A stretch of DNA of 64,000 bases from DTU052 sp050951725 (GCA_050951725.1 JBMNJO010000001.1:930001-994000); one strand, 5' to 3'; shown: positions 33,910 through 43,531, counted from the first letter of the stretch. The notes: generated by a model not told the origin, from the letters alone. Made by a program: numbers and translations.

Positions 33910-35487
33910 CTATCTAGCAACGGTCAAAAAGAGGTCATCCTCCTCTTCCACCCTTTTCATCCATTCGATCGTTTCCGGGATGAACTGGTTTATCCTGACC
34001 ATTTCCGTCAGACGCACCAGCTTGCCGAAGTGCTCCAGAAACCGGCGCACCGCGTAGTCACGGGTATGGTTATTGGTTACCATAAAGAACCAGTCGCTGC
34101 TCTCCATGAGCATCAGTTCCTTAACCGCCTGGTTTCTGGCCCGAGTAATGAGATCACCTCCGGAAATGCCGGCAATGCTCTCCAGTTCCCGGCGCGCCTT
34201 GCTGATGGTTTCCCACATCCAGGCCGTCTCCGGGTTAGACCACCCAAAGTGCTTACCCCCGGTACCCCAAGATGACTCCAGCACCTGGGCCTCAGGAATC
34301 GAATCCATCTCCTGCAGGACCGTACCCGGCAAGACCATCCGCCAGTGATCCCGTCCCGAGATCAGCCGCACCAGTTCCTCCAGCCAGTCTACCCCTTCCC
34401 ACCACCAGTGTCCAAACAGTTCGGTATCATAGCAAGCCACGATCAGTGGTTCGGAATAGCCCAACCGGTCGGCTTCCCGGGCTATACCCTCAATCGTATC
34501 CATAAAATGAGCAGCATGCCTCTTTACAGTCTCCTGTGCCTGGTGGCGGTCATAAACAAGTTTACATTCGGGATTTACGTCTCGTCTGGTCACCCGCCAG
34601 TACTTGAGGCCGGAACCCGGGAGCTGTTTATGAAAATCCCGGTAATAGGCATCACCAGGATAGCCGTAATCCTTGGACCATACCTGCAGGCTGACCATGG
34701 TATTGCGGCCGAAAACCCCCATTGATCGATCTTTGACACGATAGGGACTGTAGGTGGAAAGACCAGTTTTTTTGTACTCTGAGTTATCCGTTTCCGGGGT
34801 CAGGTGGTACCCGGAAAAGGTTTGGGCGGGCCTGCCCCCTTCGATGGCGTGGCCATCGACAAAGAAGTATCTGATGTTATGTTGCTCCAGGACCTCTTCA
34901 ATGCCCTGGCTATAACCGCATTCAGGCAGCCAGAAGCCCTGAGGTTCGTATCCCAGGTGTTTGACAAAACACTCCGTTCCGGCAGCTATCTGTCGTTCCA
35001 GGCTGGTCCGGTCTTCAATTAACGGCAGGTAGGCATGGGTACCAGCGGTGGCCAGGATATCGAGGGGCACCCTCTGACTGAGACCCTTTATCACCTCGAT
35101 CAAATCCCCACCGAACTCCGCAACAAAGCTGCGGCGGATATCCTGATAGAACCGGCGGTAATCAGCAGCCACCCGGGCCAGATCCTTTTGTCCCCGGGCC
35201 ATAAAGGAGCGCTCATCAGCAGACGCCTGACCTTCACATGATTTCAGATATTCGATAAACCCGTCCCGAAGGTATTCTGATTGCAACTGCTCCATAAGAG
35301 TAGGGCTGAGGCTCAGGGTGAGCGGAGCAGAAATCCCGTCATCCAAGAGGCCCTGCCAGGTCTGTAACAAGGGGATATAGGTTTCTGCCATGGCCTCAAA
35401 CAGCCATACTTCTCCAAACGGCCATCGGCCCTGGCGTTTGACGTAAGGCAGGTGGCTGTGCAGGACCAACATCAGTCTCGGACTCAT
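33910..35487 (-). CDS. GH57 1,4-alpha-glucan branching enzyme (DUF1957)
   Basis: 525 residues, the usual length. Motif HSHLPYVKRQG at the N-terminus, nucleophile motif GFWLPECGYSQG, acid motif CYDTELFGHWWWEG, WGTGGKHFGW, and the helical C-terminal DUF1957 domain with the NQAVKELMLMESSDW signature. Introduces alpha-1,6 branches into glycogen-like polymers. GH57 branching enzymes are typical of thermophiles, archaea and some Firmicutes. Between the fused nucleotidyltransferase and the GH57 transferase; this gene gives the operon its function. Confidence 0.95.
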   Translation of the reverse strand: MSPRLMLVLHSHLPYVKRQGRWPFGEVWLFEAMAETYIPLLQTWQGLLDDGISAPLTLSLSPTLMEQLQSEYLRDGFIEYLKSCEGQASADERSFMARGQKDLARVAADYRRFYQDIRRSFVAEFGGDLIEVIKGLSQRVPLDILATAGTHAYLPLIEDRTSLERQIAAGTECFVKHLGYEPQGFWLPECGYSQGIEEVLEQHNIRYFFVDGHAIEGGRPAQTFSGYHLTPETDNSEYKKTGLSTYSPYRVKDRSMGVFGRNTMVSLQVWSKDYGYPGDAYYRDFHKQLPGSGLKYWRVTRRDVNPECKLVYDRHQAQETVKRHAAHFMDTIEGIAREADRLGYSEPLIVACYDTELFGHWWWEGVDWLEELVRLISGRDHWRMVLPGTVLQEMDSIPEAQVLESSWGTGGKHFGWSNPETAWMWETISKARRELESIAGISGGDLITRARNQAVKELMLMESSDWFFMVTNNHTRDYAVRRFLEHFGKLVRLTEMVRINQFIPETIEWMKRVEEEDDLFLTVAR

Positions 35488-35492
35488 CTGAC

Positions 35493-37997
35493 CTAACTCC
35501 CAACCTGTAGTTTACCCTCCAGAAACCGCAGCTGATTGATCATGCTGACATAATTTCTGGTTATTTCATTGGCTTTCTCCAGAGAAGAAGCCTCGGTATA
35601 TATGGTAAAGAGGGGTTCCTCATCATCCGGAAGTACCAGACTCCATCCCTCATCGTGCAGGATCTTTATCCCCTCCGTCAATTCAAGCTGATCATCCTTG
35701 AACTTTTCGAGCAGCATCCTCATCACCCGGGCCTTTTCATCAGCCGGAATGTGGACCTCCTGGCGGTCCAGGTAAAAGTTGGGCATTGTGCTGACCAGGC
35801 CGGACAGGCTCAGGTTCTCGCGTCCCATCAGCTCCAGTATCTTGACCAGAGAGGATATGGCATCGCACATTATCTGAAACTCTGGCATCTCATCTCCTTC
35901 AAACAGGACCTTGGTCTCGGTTACCCCGGTCACGATCAACCCCGTGTTCACCTCCTGGGCCTTCAAGACCAGTCCGTCATACTCGTGGGCCAGCTTCTCT
36001 ATCACCCGGGGAGCCGCTACCGGCACAGGAACCGCCTGCCGACGGGTAAATTTCAGCAGCAGGAAACATACCAGGATAACCATCTGTTCATCAGTAATCA
36101 CTTCGCCCTTTTCATCAATCAGGACTAAACGGTCAGCGTTCTGATCAATCAAGACCCCCATATCAGCATGGTTCTTGATCACCGTCTCCTTCAGGATCTC
36201 AATACCCCCGGCAATGTCCTCCAACGTCTTCACGCCACAGCCTTCTTCCAAGCCCTCAGGGGTGATGATCTGGCACCCGATTCGGCTCAGCAGAACCGGT
36301 AAAAACGAGGTAAAATTCCGCGCATCATAGTACAGGGCCACTTGGAATCGGGCATCACTGATCACCCTGAAGTCGGTTGTATGCATGACACCCTCGATAT
36401 ACTGAGCAATGACATTGGAAAAGAAGACGGTTTCCCCCACTCCTTCAGCATCGGTGCGGGCGAAAGCCTCCCGGGTAAAGATGTTTTCCAGCTTGCGCCG
36501 GGTATTGGCATGGATGTTGAGGCCCCGTCGGTCAAAAAACTCCACCAGCAAAGCAGTATCATCATCCGGTGACTGGCGGATCTGTACCCCGCCATCAGCC
36601 TGCAGCAACCGGGTGGTATACCTGACAATCCCAGAGGTGGCCATTCCCAGGTCATAGACATTCACTCCAGTGGAAAGCACCCCGGCCGAAAAAGCTCGCT
36701 TGAGCATCTTGGAGGCGTTCAGGCTGTCACACCCGACCGCAACTGACTTGCCATCACCAAGCAGGGTACCATAGGCGGCACCCAGTTTGGCCAGAAATTC
36801 TGGGGTGATCTCCAGATTGATCAACCCGGAAACCCCCCGGGCACCAAACAGGAATTTGGACATCCGCGTGCCCCATATAACATTAGAACTTACATTGGAA
36901 CCCTGTTCAATGTTCTTCTCCGGCCAGATTCGCACATCCATGCGGACAGTGCTGTCAGCACCCAGGACCGAGTCATCACCGATCACCGCCCCCTCCAAAA
37001 CCGTGTTGTGCCCTTTCAAGACCGCATTGTTGCACACCACTGTCCCGCGCAATTCAGTCTTTCTGCCGGCGAAGACCTTGTTCCAGAGGATGCTCCTTTT
37101 TAGTGATACCCCCTCATTAAGGGTCGAGCCTTTTCCGATCACAGAATAAGGCCCTACCGTGACGCCTCTTTTGATATGACTGCCCTGACCGATATAACAG
37201 GGGGCCTCTATCCTGGCGTCCGGGGGAATCGTTGCTCCTTCCCCAATATACACGCCATCCCGGACCTGCGGTGCATCGATATTAACCTTTACCAGTCCGT
37301 TGAGGATATCGTAATTGGCCTGACGATATTGCTGTATCCCACCGATATCACACCAGTATTCCGGGCATAAGGTAGCATAGAGCCGCTGTTGCTTAGCCAT
37401 AAGAAGCGGAAAAAGATCCTTGGAAAAGTCAAATACCTGTTTATCCTCAAAATAATCAAATATCTCTGGTTCCAGGACATAGATCCCGGTGTTGGCCAGG
37501 TCGCTGAAGGCAGCCGCCCAGCTTGGTTTCTCCAGGAACCTGGTAATGCGCCCCTCCTCATCAGTCATCACGATCCCATACTCCAGGGGGTTATCAACCC
37601 GGCTCAAGGCCAGAGTGGCGATAGCCTCCTTTTCCTGGTGAAAACTGACCACCCGGCTCAGGTCGATATCAGTGAGGGTATCCCCGCTGATGACCAGAAA
37701 GGTCTCATCCAGGTACCGGCGGGCATTGCGCACACTGCCGGCTGTTCCCAGCGGGAACTCCTCTACAAAGTAGCGCATCTTGACGCCGAATTGCGATCCG
37801 TCTCCAAAATGCTGGCTAATGGCATTCGGCAGGTAGAACAAGGTTACTATTATCTCTTCGAATCCATGTTTTTTTAAGAGCTCTACTATATACTCCATAA
37901 CCGGACGATCCATTACCGGGACCATCGGTTTGGGTTGTTTACAGGTCAAAGGTCGAAGCCGGGTACTCTCACCCCCGGCCATTATTACCGCTTTCAT
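35493..37997 (-). CDS. Sugar nucleotidyltransferase fused to degenerate phosphomutase
   Basis: 834 residues. Residues 1-230: nucleotidyltransferase (MKAVIMAGGESTRLRPLT; EFPLGTAGSV; SGDTLTDID). Residues 245-370: left-handed beta-helix hexapeptide repeats. Residues 375-830: phosphoglucomutase/phosphomannomutase fold. In the mutase part the usual TASHNP serine loop is replaced by IRQSPDDD and the DGDxDR metal loop by DQNADRL, so mutase activity is doubtful. Such fusions exist in cyanobacteria and Firmicutes. Its ATG overlaps the GT4 stop by one base. Probable role: making or sensing the glucose nucleotide for glycogen synthesis. Confidence 0.9.
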   Translation of the reverse strand: MKAVIMAGGESTRLRPLTCKQPKPMVPVMDRPVMEYIVELLKKHGFEEIIVTLFYLPNAISQHFGDGSQFGVKMRYFVEEFPLGTAGSVRNARRYLDETFLVISGDTLTDIDLSRVVSFHQEKEAIATLALSRVDNPLEYGIVMTDEEGRITRFLEKPSWAAAFSDLANTGIYVLEPEIFDYFEDKQVFDFSKDLFPLLMAKQQRLYATLCPEYWCDIGGIQQYRQANYDILNGLVKVNIDAPQVRDGVYIGEGATIPPDARIEAPCYIGQGSHIKRGVTVGPYSVIGKGSTLNEGVSLKRSILWNKVFAGRKTELRGTVVCNNAVLKGHNTVLEGAVIGDDSVLGADSTVRMDVRIWPEKNIEQGSNVSSNVIWGTRMSKFLFGARGVSGLINLEITPEFLAKLGAAYGTLLGDGKSVAVGCDSLNASKMLKRAFSAGVLSTGVNVYDLGMATSGIVRYTTRLLQADGGVQIRQSPDDDTALLVEFFDRRGLNIHANTRRKLENIFTREAFARTDAEGVGETVFFSNVIAQYIEGVMHTTDFRVISDARFQVALYYDARNFTSFLPVLLSRIGCQIITPEGLEEGCGVKTLEDIAGGIEILKETVIKNHADMGVLIDQNADRLVLIDEKGEVITDEQMVILVCFLLLKFTRRQAVPVPVAAPRVIEKLAHEYDGLVLKAQEVNTGLIVTGVTETKVLFEGDEMPEFQIMCDAISSLVKILELMGRENLSLSGLVSTMPNFYLDRQEVHIPADEKARVMRMLLEKFKDDQLELTEGIKILHDEGWSLVLPDDEEPLFTIYTEASSLEKANEITRNYVSMINQLRFLEGKLQVGS

Positions 37998-39187
37998 TAT
38001 CCCACCCCATCTTTCTCGGCTTTACGAACCAGCCTGAAATACACCTGGGAGGTCAGCCTGGTGATCTTGTCCCAGTTGTACCGGTCCTTGATTACCTGCA
38101 GGGCCTGGAACCGTAAGCGGTTGGCCAACCGACTATCAGAAAGGATTCTTATCAGGGCCATAGCCAGCCCCTCCTCATCCAAGGGAGCGAACTTGAGCCC
38201 GGTTTCCCCATCGTTAACGATCTCCGCCAGTCCCCCCACATCACTCACTACCACCGGCGTACCGGATGCCATGGCTTCCAGAGCCACAATCCCAAACGGC
38301 TCATAAAGGCTGGGGAAGACCGCCACATCTGCCCGGTGATAAATCCGGTCCCTCAACTCATCACTGATATAGCCGGCAAACCAGATCCTCTCGCTCAGGC
38401 CCAGTTCGCAGGCCAGTTCCTGCAATTCCATTCCCTGCGGTCCCCGTCCGGCAATGACCAGCTTGGCAGCCGGTATCTCCTGGGAGACCTTAAGAAATGC
38501 TCGTATAAGGCTGGCCACCCCCTTTTCGGGCACCAGTCTTCCAATATAAAAAATGACCTGATCCTGGTCATCAATTCCCTCAAACCTATCATCCAGGGAG
38601 GATTCATTTAACTGATACCGGTTCATGCTGGCCCCGTTCGGTATAACTGCGATCCGCGATGGGTTGGCATTAAACAGGCTCTCTATTTCATAGCGCATGT
38701 AGTTGCTGCAGCAGACGATACGCTCGGACTCCAGAACCAGGTTCCGTTCGATATCATGGATCTCCTTTTGCATCGGATTATGCAATCCCAGGTTGCGTCC
38801 ATATTCGGTGGCATGGATAGTCGACACCAGCGGAATGTTAAGCACCCGGCTGAGTGACCTTCCCGCGTAACCGACCAGCCAATCATGGGCATGAATCAGA
38901 TCGAATCCCCCCGCCTGGTAGTCGAGCCTGATCCCTTCGCGGATAAGGTCGCTGTTGAAGCTGAATATCCAGGACTTAAACCTGGTGGAACTGGTGAGAG
39001 GGCTGCCTACGCGGTATACCCGGGCTCCCTGCGATTCCTCATAGGCGGCACAGCCTTCCACCAAAGGTGTCAGTATATGCGCTTCAACGCCATAACCCGC
39101 CAGACGTTGTGATAACTCATAGACATGCCTGCCCAGTCCGCCGATAACCTGCGGAGGAAACTCCCAGCTGAGTATCAGTACTCGCAA
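37997..39187 (-). CDS. GT4 glycosyltransferase, glycogen synthase-like
   Basis: 396 residues. The GT-B start LILSWEFPPQVIGGLGRHV (the synthase-like GGLG loop), HAHDWL, the donor-site region IGRLVPEKGV and the E-x7-E motif EPFGIVALEAMASGTPVVVSDVGG. Most like bacterial and archaeal GT4 alpha-glucan synthases. TTG start (39187) with AGGGGG eight bases upstream; the longer frame is not supported. First gene of the alpha-glucan operon. ADP- or UDP-glucose as donor cannot be told from the sequence. Confidence 0.9.
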   Translation of the reverse strand: MRVLILSWEFPPQVIGGLGRHVYELSQRLAGYGVEAHILTPLVEGCAAYEESQGARVYRVGSPLTSSTRFKSWIFSFNSDLIREGIRLDYQAGGFDLIHAHDWLVGYAGRSLSRVLNIPLVSTIHATEYGRNLGLHNPMQKEIHDIERNLVLESERIVCCSNYMRYEIESLFNANPSRIAVIPNGASMNRYQLNESSLDDRFEGIDDQDQVIFYIGRLVPEKGVASLIRAFLKVSQEIPAAKLVIAGRGPQGMELQELACELGLSERIWFAGYISDELRDRIYHRADVAVFPSLYEPFGIVALEAMASGTPVVVSDVGGLAEIVNDGETGLKFAPLDEEGLAMALIRILSDSRLANRLRFQALQVIKDRYNWDKITRLTSQVYFRLVRKAEKDGVG

Positions 39188-39244
39188 ATAACTTTCCCCC
39201 TTTGATTTCCTATTAAGTTCCACAATTCCATCCCCTTCTCCTTC

Positions 39245-39273
39245 TGTACAATCCCAATTCTTTTCTGTAGAAT
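39245..39273 (+). promoter_or_regulatory. Promoter of the SAH hydrolase gene
   Basis: TGTACA (39245-39250), 17-base spacer, TAGAAT (39268-39273); start expected near 39280, only about 25 bases before the coding region. No room for a SAH or SAM riboswitch. Confidence 0.5.
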
Positions 39274-39303
39274 GAGACCATCAAGTTTGTGGGGGGCTAA
39301 AAC

Positions 39304-40605
39304 ATGAGCAGAACCGATAGTTCCGTTGCTTTCTCTCCGGCGGAAAGCCATAAGCAGCCGGAGTCCATGATCAGGGATAGGGGCCTGGCTGCTTCCGGGT
39401 ACCGGAAGATTGAGTGGGCCAGCCGGCATATGCCAGTACTTAACCTTCTGCAACAGGAATTCCAGGCCACCAAACCCCTCGAGGGTTTAAGGATTGGCCT
39501 GTGTCTACACCTGGAGGCCAAAACTGCCCACTTCGCACAAACTCTTAAGAAGGCAGGCGGCCAGATTTTCGCCTGTGCCAGCAACCCTCTCTCCACCCAG
39601 GACGACGTGGTAGCCGCACTGGTCGACAGCGGGATAACCACTTTCGCCTGGCACGGTGCCACTGCCGAGGAATATGACACACACCTTGCAGCTACTCTTG
39701 ACTGCTGGCCAGATGCCGTAATTGACGATGGTCAGGACCTGGTAGCCATGCTGCACAAGAACCGCAAAGAACAGGCCCGGGGTATAATCGGCGGTTGTGA
39801 AGAAACCACCACTGGTATTCATAGACTCCGATCCATGGAACGGGAAGGCCTCCTGCTTTTCCCCATGATAGCTGTTAATGACGCATATATGAAGTACCTT
39901 TTTGACAACCGTTATGGAACCGGGCAGTCTGTATGGGATGCCATCATGCGCACCACCAACCTGGTGGTAGCGGGCAAGACGGTGGTAATTGCCGGCTATG
40001 GGTGGTGTGGTAAAGGGGTTTCCATCCGTGCCAAGGGACTGGGAGCCAAGGTAGTAATCACCGAGATTGATCCCATAAAGGCCAACGAGGCTATCATGGA
40101 CGGGTTTACTGTTATGCCCATGAGTGAGGCCGCTCCGCTGGGCGACGTGTTCATAACCGTTACCGGTAACATAAATGTTATCCGCGAGACTCATATCGAG
40201 CGGATGAGGGATGGAGCCATTCTTTGCAACGCCGGGCACTTTGATGTTGAGGTAGCCAAACCGGACCTCGATAAACTGTCTTCTGCGAAAAGAATTATCC
40301 GCAACAATATAGAAGAATTCACCCTAAAGAACGGGCGGCGGGTATACCTCCTGGGTGAAGGCCGTCTGGTCAACCTGGCTGCAGGTGACGGTCACCCTGC
40401 CGAAGTAATGGACCTCAGTTTTTCTCTTCAGGCCCTGTCACTCATTTACCTGATTCAGAACCACAAGTCACTCGGGCCCAAGGTTTACAATGTCCCGGCC
40501 CAGATTGATCAAAAGGTCGCCAACCTGCGTCTGAAGACCTTGGGAGTGGAGATTGACCGGCTTACTCCCGAACAGGAAGCTTACCTGGCAAGCTGGGAAG
40601 TCTAA
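39304..40605 (+). CDS. ahcY: S-adenosylhomocysteine hydrolase
   Basis: 433 residues. Splits SAH to adenosine and homocysteine with tightly bound NAD. Seen: RIGLCLHLEAKTAHF, ASNPLSTQDDVVAAL, the NAD-binding VIAGYGWCGKGV (Rossmann glycine motif), GGCEETTTG, ILCNAGHFDVEV and GEGRLVNLAAGDGHP. This is the shorter form lacking the roughly 40-residue insertion of proteobacterial and plant enzymes, as in archaea and many Clostridia. ATG with GGGGGG seven bases before. Monocistronic, with its own promoter and terminator. Confidence 0.97.
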   Translation: MSRTDSSVAFSPAESHKQPESMIRDRGLAASGYRKIEWASRHMPVLNLLQQEFQATKPLEGLRIGLCLHLEAKTAHFAQTLKKAGGQIFACASNPLSTQDDVVAALVDSGITTFAWHGATAEEYDTHLAATLDCWPDAVIDDGQDLVAMLHKNRKEQARGIIGGCEETTTGIHRLRSMEREGLLLFPMIAVNDAYMKYLFDNRYGTGQSVWDAIMRTTNLVVAGKTVVIAGYGWCGKGVSIRAKGLGAKVVITEIDPIKANEAIMDGFTVMPMSEAAPLGDVFITVTGNINVIRETHIERMRDGAILCNAGHFDVEVAKPDLDKLSSAKRIIRNNIEEFTLKNGRRVYLLGEGRLVNLAAGDGHPAEVMDLSFSLQALSLIYLIQNHKSLGPKVYNVPAQIDQKVANLRLKTLGVEIDRLTPEQEAYLASWEV

Positions 40606-40619
40606 TCATTGAACCAATA

Positions 40620-40651
40620 AGGGAGGGGCAGATTCTGGCCCTCCTTTTTTT
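40620..40651 (+). terminator. Terminator of ahcY
   Basis: GGAGGGGC / GCCCTCC stem with short loop followed by seven T residues. Confidence 0.9.
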
Positions 40652-40698
40652 GCCGTTTTGTGCCACTGATTACCCTGCCAAAAGTAATAATCTCTTAC

Positions 40699-40736
40699 GT
40701 TTGGATGCATAGATATTCGTCGCCTGACTTCGCATG
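40699..40736 (-). repeat. Copy B of the 18.7-kb repeat, inverted
   Basis: 38 bases beginning GTTTGGATGCATA match the reverse complement of 18723-18760 with three substitutions. It ends near GATGGAACACCATCC, a small palindrome. It lies between ahcY and spoIIP. No gene I can support lies between 40652 and 40883. Confidence 0.75.
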
Positions 40737-40883
40737 ATGGAACACCATCCAAAAGGGTTTCGCCCGAGGAATCACCGATGCCTCCCGTTTACAAAGAATA
40801 ACATTATACAAACCGTGGAATTTTGGAATCCTATCCTTCAGGAACAGTTATCACTACATTCATGGTTACGGGAGGCAGAGGAC

Positions 40884-41807
40884 TTGAATATACGCAAATC
40901 TTGGCTCTTATTTGCAGCCTTGGGATTGATCATCGGTATTGCATATACGATGACCAGCTGGTTCCCTGGAACACCCCAATCCAAGCCATTTCAATCCGGA
41001 ATGGAAGCAGGACCTGGTAAACACTATACCCTTGGCGACACTACCGGCCGGACTATCCTGCAAACCGGTTTCCCGGTTGCCGTGGGAGATGAATTCATTG
41101 ATGAGGACAACACTCGTTACCGAATTTCCTCTTTGGATGGATGGAACGGAACCATGGAGCGGGTAATTGAGAAGAAGCCAGCCAGAAAAGGTCTTACCGC
41201 CATTATCGAAGGGGCGCAGCCCGTTCAGGCCGAAGCAGAGCCGCCACCGAGGGTCGCTATCTACTGCACTCACTCCGACGAATCATATAAGCCTTCCCAG
41301 GGTAAGACATCAGAGCGCGGCGGTGGAGCGATATTCCGGGTGGGCTATGCTCTGGCTTCCAGCCTGGTCGATGATGGCATTACCGTTGACCAGAGTTTTG
41401 CGGCACACGATCCCCATGACATTAACGCCTATTCACGTTCCCGACGCACCCTGATGCAGCTCCTGAAGGATGGTCCCACAGCCGCCTTTGATGTGCACCG
41501 GGACTCAGCTCCGGCCGAGGCCTATCTCACCTACATCACTGGAGTTGAATCAGCCAAAGTAATGATTGTAATCGGGCGACAGAATCCCAACATGAACGCC
41601 AACATGGCATTTGCTGAACGGGTTAAGAAACGTGCTGATGAAATGTACCCGGGCCTGATCCGCGGGATATTCATTGGACGGGGCAGCTACAACCAGGACC
41701 TGTTCCCCCGGGCCCTGCTGTTCGAAATCGGCACTTCGGAGTTACCAGAGCAATACGCACAGAACGCCGCCCATTGCCTGGGTGACGTCCTCGGCACCCT
41801 ACTATAA
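40884..41807 (+). CDS. spoIIP: Stage II sporulation protein P
   Basis: 307 residues. SpoIIP is the amidase/endopeptidase that thins septal peptidoglycan during engulfment in sporulating cells. One N-terminal transmembrane helix (about 6-24), then the catalytic domain with VAIYCTHSDESYKP, YSRSRRTLMQLL, AFDVHRDSAP and LLFEIGTSELP. The start TTG 40884 has GGAGG eight bases upstream; the longer frame extends over the repeat element and lacks a start signal. Direct evidence that the organism sporulates. Partner genes SpoIID/M are not in this window. Confidence 0.92.
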   Translation: MNIRKSWLLFAALGLIIGIAYTMTSWFPGTPQSKPFQSGMEAGPGKHYTLGDTTGRTILQTGFPVAVGDEFIDEDNTRYRISSLDGWNGTMERVIEKKPARKGLTAIIEGAQPVQAEAEPPPRVAIYCTHSDESYKPSQGKTSERGGGAIFRVGYALASSLVDDGITVDQSFAAHDPHDINAYSRSRRTLMQLLKDGPTAAFDVHRDSAPAEAYLTYITGVESAKVMIVIGRQNPNMNANMAFAERVKKRADEMYPGLIRGIFIGRGSYNQDLFPRALLFEIGTSELPEQYAQNAAHCLGDVLGTLL

Positions 41808-42086
41808 ATACGTAGGCTTGGAATCGCGGCGCGGGAATTCCCATCTCTTTAGAGGATAGAATGAAAGCGCCGTCATCTTTCCCCGCCTTCATCATTGGAT
41901 AACTTCCACAGAAACATTTTCGGCAGAGACGGGCTGATCTTCCGGAGTCTCTCGGAAGCCCCATCCCCTTTGAGTTACGGGAGTTACTATCCTTTTGAGA
42001 CAACTATGAACGAAATCGGTTGGCGCAAAGACGACCCGGACCGACCCTTCGGTTCGCCGAATATTATCTTCCTGGGGATGCCCCCT
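41808..42086. other. Gap between spoIIP and yjbQ, no gene seen
   Basis: 279 bases between convergent genes. A 27-codon tail of a minus-strand frame (GIPRKIIFGEPKGRSGSSLRQ) is open here but has no start of its own. I see no clear terminator, only an imperfect GGGAATTCCC palindrome near 41835. Confidence 0.4.
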
Positions 42087-42494
42087 TTAGCTCCCTTCTT
42101 TCCCCACGACTTGGACATAAACATTTCTGGTGCGAGGGCCATCGAACTCGCAGAGAAAGATACCCTGCCAGGTTCCCAGAACCAAACGGCCTTCACTGAT
42201 GATAAGGTTTACCGAAGGCCCCACCAAACTGGCCTTGATATGTGCATCCGAATTTCCCTCGGCATGCCGGTACTGAGGGAGATTGGCCGGGGCGATGTCT
42301 GATAAACCCTTCAGCAGGTCGTGTTTGACACTGGGATCAGCGTTTTCATTTATGGTGACAGCAGCAGTAGTATGGGGCACAAAAACCGTAACCAACCCGT
42401 TTACTACCCCATTCTTTTGAGTAATTCGCTTAACCTCAGGAGTGATATCGATCAGGTCATTTCGAGTTCGCGTACCTACCACAAAACTCTCCAA
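42087..42494 (-). CDS. yjbQ: YjbQ/UPF0047 family protein
   Basis: 135 residues. Pattern: LIDITPEVKRI, TVFVPHTTAAVTINENADPSVKHDLL, the metal-site HAEGNSDAHIKASLVGPS and the late GTWQGIFLCEFDGPR. Members complement thiamine phosphate synthase defects weakly, but the physiological reaction is unknown. The TTG start at 42494 has GGGAGG seven to eight bases upstream and matches the family length. Confidence 0.95.
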   Translation of the reverse strand: MESFVVGTRTRNDLIDITPEVKRITQKNGVVNGLVTVFVPHTTAAVTINENADPSVKHDLLKGLSDIAPANLPQYRHAEGNSDAHIKASLVGPSVNLIISEGRLVLGTWQGIFLCEFDGPRTRNVYVQVVGKEGS

Positions 42495-42553
42495 ATATCT
42501 TACCTCCCTTTTCATTTCCCGGGATTACGAACCTGTGACCAAATAGCACCATT

Positions 42554-43387
42554 CTATGCAGATTGCTTTTGGCTTTCCACAACAGCAACTGCCTGGCTGA
42601 TATCATAAACCAGATCCACCAGGTGCGTACAGCCTGATGAATATCCGAGATCTTTGGCAATTTCCTTCTTGGTCATACCGGTAAGACTCTGGCCCACCAG
42701 CTTTGCCAACAGTTCCGAGTTCTCAAAGCAGACCCTGTCTGGGGCCCGCAGATAATTACCCGTGGATTCCCTTATGGTGCCATCCGATTCAGCTACGATA
42801 TTCACCGTCAGTTCATGGAATGAATCAACGAAGTTCGCATTAATCAACATGCGGTTCTCAGAACTGTTTAGAATGTTGGTGGATTTCATGCGATTATACA
42901 ACGAGTTGCCGCGAACGGCTCCACCTATGTAGTCCATCCACGGTTGAGCAACGCGATCAAGATTGGTATAGTAGCGGCAACTGTTTTTAAGGGTTTCATT
43001 CCAGTAGTCATCGTACTCTCTCTCTGAAGCATAACCTCTCTCCTGGTAGACAAAGGTTTCGGCTTGCATAAGACCTCTTGCACACTCAGCTAAGAGTTCA
43101 CGCGCCAGTCCTCCCCCCTGTTCACCAACCTGCTGTTTCAAAACCGGCCCAATATGCATAAATGCCTCGATACCCTTTAGCTCGGGCACCTGAAAGCATC
43201 CCTTAAGAGTCTTATCGGGCGACCGATATACCTCCCACCAGGCATCCTTTATATTAAAACTTGCTACCTCAACCTGCAGCATGCCTGTTGCCTCGACATC
43301 AGTAGTCAGGTACACACACTGTGACCATAGTTCGTCATCCCTGCGGAGAACCGTCGTAAAGTAGTTGGCATGATAGATACACTGCAA
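42554..43387 (-). CDS. DUF2889 protein
   Basis: 277 residues. The C-terminal half holds DUF2889 marks: GMTKKEIAKDLGYSSGCTHLVDLVYD, with the conserved cysteine and histidine. The N-terminal half is not recognised. DUF2889 genes often lie beside acyl-CoA and CoA-transferase genes in syntrophic and sulfate-reducing bacteria, and here the next gene upstream is a CoA-transferase. TTG start, GGAGG nine bases upstream. Function unknown. Confidence 0.8.
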   Translation of the reverse strand: MQCIYHANYFTTVLRRDDELWSQCVYLTTDVEATGMLQVEVASFNIKDAWWEVYRSPDKTLKGCFQVPELKGIEAFMHIGPVLKQQVGEQGGGLARELLAECARGLMQAETFVYQERGYASEREYDDYWNETLKNSCRYYTNLDRVAQPWMDYIGGAVRGNSLYNRMKSTNILNSSENRMLINANFVDSFHELTVNIVAESDGTIRESTGNYLRAPDRVCFENSELLAKLVGQSLTGMTKKEIAKDLGYSSGCTHLVDLVYDISQAVAVVESQKQSA

Positions 43388-43531
43388 CCAAGAACACCTC
43401 CAAGTATTGCTTCGTAGTAAGGACTTGCCTCACGCTTTCTTAATCTTTCTTTTTTGGTCTATCTTTCCCCTTCATTCGAACACGCATTTTCCCAGTTTAA
43501 GTCGACTATATCATACCTTAAGGTGTACGAA

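Noticed and set aside
39505..40239. 244-codon minus frame opposite ahcY
   Set aside because: Shadow of the SAH hydrolase gene.
41671..42196. Minus-strand frames between spoIIP and yjbQ
   Set aside because: They overlap both real genes and have no own start signals.
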